A DNA stretch of 64,000 bases from assembly GCF_003999995.1 (NCBI RefSeq), contig NZ_RJAD01000001.1:496001-560000 (forward strand), in the 5' to 3' direction. The notes under the pieces were generated by a model that saw only the letters and a program-made list of their open reading frames with translations, did not search any database and had not been told where the DNA came from. This DNA is from Microbacterium sulfonylureivorans (lineage in GTDB: Bacteria > Actinomycetota > Actinomycetes > Actinomycetales > Microbacteriaceae). Of the stretch, positions 63,101-64,000 are shown piece by piece (position 1 is the stretch's first letter; every line of letters starts with the position of its first letter). The position numbers and the translations under genes were made by a program.

Positions 63101-64000
63101 CGAAACGATGGGGTTGTCGACGACGACATCGTCGATCACGGTGTCGTGCGAATCCCACGCCCGGATCCCGGCGCCGAGAAAGTCGAGGTTCTCAATATGG
63201 ATGTAGTTCGCGTTGCCGAGGTCGAAGCCCCACTCACGGGTCTTGATCTTGACGGTGTGGTCTGCGGGGCTGCCTCCGCCCGGGGTGATCAGGTACAGCG
63301 TGTTCGTCGTCTTGTCGACGTAGTACTCGGTCTCGACGTCCATCGCGACACGGGCCCCCGCGAGGACGAAGTGGGCCGAGCCCGGGTACATTCCCGACGG
63401 CAATTGCCATCCGTACTCGTTTCCCGACAGGCCGGCACCGTCGAAGGTGACTCGATGGTTGCTCTGCGTATAGTCGGTGATCTTCCACGGATAGAATCCC
63501 CAACTCTGACGCGCTGAGGCGGTGACGATCCCGCCGTTCCATGCATCGTCGCCACCGGGAATCGTGGTGCCTTCAATCCACGTGGGTGACACCGTGGTCA
63601 TGTGATTGACGTTCGGTGCTGCGGTCCACGTTGCATTGGCGCTGCCCTTGTTGGGCCACTGCGCCAGCGTCATCTCAACCCCATCCACGAAGACTTGCGA
63701 CTTGTCGACGCCCAGCTCCGAGGCGGCGACGGAGTGCTTGTAGACGCTGCCGGAATCCACCTGCCAACCGGACGAACTGACCTCATCCAAACCCGTGATG
63801 GTGACGTCGTCGTCGTTGTACCGCTGGAAGGTGATCGGGTTGCTGGCCGTGCCGCTGTTCGCCGGCGTCACCGTCTCAGGGTAAGTACCCGCCATGATGT
63901 GCACCGTGTCACCGGCGACGGCAACGTCCGCGGCTTTCTGAATGGTCTTGAACGGCGCGCTCGTAGAGCTGCCCGCGTTCGTATCCAAGCCCATCGAATC
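60200..64000 (-). CDS. Secreted right-handed beta-helix protein with LamG and tandem fucolectin-like domains (N-terminus beyond window)
   Basis: At least 1266 residues; the frame runs open to the window edge, so the start and signal peptide are not seen. Residues about 1-600 are a right-handed parallel beta-helix of the kind found in glycan-active enzymes (PFKTIQKAADVAVAGDTVHIMAG; NVVYDTGNEWGILVNGG). A CBM4/9-like module (about 640-780) and a LamG-like domain (785-970) follow. Last come two domains of 145 and 146 residues resembling F5/8-type C and fucolectin modules (NLAQGKTATQSSTYGG, WWQVDLG, NRTDGVPERLSDYW). The gene converges on the GH95 genes. It probably binds and cleaves a fucose-containing glycan. 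Confidence 0.85.
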   Translation of the reverse strand, partial: DSMGLDTNAGSSTSAPFKTIQKAADVAVAGDTVHIMAGTYPETVTPANSGTASNPITFQRYNDDDVTITGLDEVSSSGWQVDSGSVYKHSVAASELGVDKSQVFVDGVEMTLAQWPNKGSANATWTAAPNVNHMTTVSPTWIEGTTIPGGDDAWNGGIVTASARQSWGFYPWKITDYTQSNHRVTFDGAGLSGNEYGWQLPSGMYPGSAHFVLAGARVAMDVETEYYVDKTTNTLYLITPGGGSPADHTVKIKTREWGFDLGNANYIHIENLDFLGAGIRAWDSHDTVIDDVVVDNPIVSRLHYTQNVDLEGFAYSGWRFSTDAGVLLGGTKGSNHFGKDNTLKNSTIKNVTAAAVTLGGEGHKVVNNLITDAVMGVWAIGSEFLISHNTITKMRMNALHGYYNDTIVEHNDISHLLLDGQTDDGATHTYAMDMGNSVWRYNVIHDFHALGALYADNATMNLGIHRNVVYDTGNEWGILVNGGSENVQMYHNTLVNPGLAGFNWYERPGYNNFGANNITTRSTFATTMGGSSKSNNLENTDPLFVNEAGHDLRLQNTSPAIDAGMLLPGISDGYTGVAPDAGAFEKDAASWTAGHDFANPPAMTSTTGVWPRMNLVENGTFDARVWGGAIQNLSWHDGWTISDSSVDVHKAWGASWDAYTVNMRSSAVLQQGDWIEQTITGLSPNTTYDAGAYLRLHTAGAGSVVSMTVENFGGPAVTPLTTTTASWQHPILKFTTGPSSTSATIKVLKDSTTPNAAYVANVSVVEVMGAQGPIGHWKLDEASGTVAADSSGFAANGTVSGTTSWVSGKSGNALSLGSANSHSDIGLRDLGTASGMTLSMWVKTTSTATNSYLFGGWDGPGVQFTFNTGTAGGGKVNLYHSSFGRVNSTTSVNDGSWHLVTWRYVKNGTFKIYVDGTEEATANVTTPINWDDWYWIIGAEGSSKSNGFIGSIDDVRLYDRALAPAEIQNLYSAAVNLAQGKTATQSSTYGGAAASRAVDGVTNGDYFAGSVTSTGLSAGAWWQVDLGQSRDIGGIEVWNRTDGVPERLSDYWVFVSPVPFTPNLTAAQRVTEGVATGYHQTVQAGSPTTIPTDVNGRYVMVQLSGTNYLSLAELRVLPAANLAQGRTATQSSTYSGAAASRAVDGNTNGNYFAGSVTSTGQEANAWWSVDLGKTRNIGDVQVWNRTDGVPERLSDYWVFVSSVPFTPNITAAQRVTEGVATGFHQTAQAGSPTIVPADLSGRYVMVQLTGTNYLSLAEVKVLPNLD
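60203..61075 (-). repeat. Tandem duplicated fucolectin-like domain
   Basis: Two consecutive units (61075-60641 and 60640-60203 on the minus strand) encode nearly the same 145-residue domain. Long stretches are identical in protein, including NRTDGVPERLSDYWVFVS and AAQRVTEGVATG. This points to recent internal duplication. Confidence 0.85.

Overview
The window is a high-GC actinobacterial chromosome segment. Codon bias, frequent GATGCC/GGATGC words, ROK, LacI and ECF41 regulators, and many secreted multidomain glycoside hydrolases suggest Microbacteriaceae, most likely Microbacterium or a close relative. That placement is inferred from composition and gene style; no rRNA or marker gene is present. 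No tRNA, rRNA, CRISPR array, IS element or phage gene was seen.

Layout. (1) 1-2729: the 3' end of a ribose/xylose-type sugar ABC importer (ATPase, permease) and a ROK regulator. (2) 2843-8438, mostly minus strand: general-physiology genes, namely a CDF metal transporter, a short solute-binding-like lipoprotein, an SDR oxidoreductase, a GAP/LysE-like membrane protein, a cysteine hydrolase, and an ECF41 sigma factor coupled to a carboxymuconolactone-decarboxylase-like partner behind a recognisable ECF41 promoter. (3) 8557-13770, plus strand: agmatine deiminase with an amidase, then a PadR-DUF1048-ABC drug efflux operon. (4) 13840-21850: a heterodimeric ABC exporter with one degenerate ATP site, an APH-like phosphotransferase, a YjbR-like protein, a membrane protein and a solute-binding/VWA protein. 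(5) 22032-40797: a hemicellulose (arabinoxylan/arabinan) locus with four large secreted GH43 proteins, a small exported protein, a CUT1 sugar ABC importer without its own ATPase, a LacI repressor and shared operator-like palindromes. (6) 41043-43477: L-2-hydroxyglutarate oxidase, a methyltransferase and small proteins. (7) 43835-64000: a second polysaccharide locus with a Tat-exported PL8 lyase, a ThuA-like protein, a DeoR/LacI hybrid regulator, a second CUT1 importer, a hydroxyacid dehydrogenase, a frameshifted nagB, a ROK kinase, a GH95 alpha-L-fucosidase, a second GH95-like six-hairpin protein, and the C-terminal part of a secreted beta-helix protein with tandem fucolectin-like domains.

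How the genes work together. In locus 5 the secreted GH43 enzymes would trim arabinose and xylose from plant polysaccharide, the importer would take up the sugars, and the LacI protein probably represses through TGTTAGCG(G/C)TCACA-like sites in front of two GH43 genes and between the third GH43 gene and the importer. All four GH43 proteins end in the same cysteine-bracketed module of about 95 residues, the most interesting structure in the window. In locus 7 the lyase and beta-helix protein act outside, oligosaccharides are imported, and fucosidase-type enzymes lacking signal peptides together with amino-sugar enzymes act inside. This suggests use of a fucose- and amino-sugar-containing glycan.
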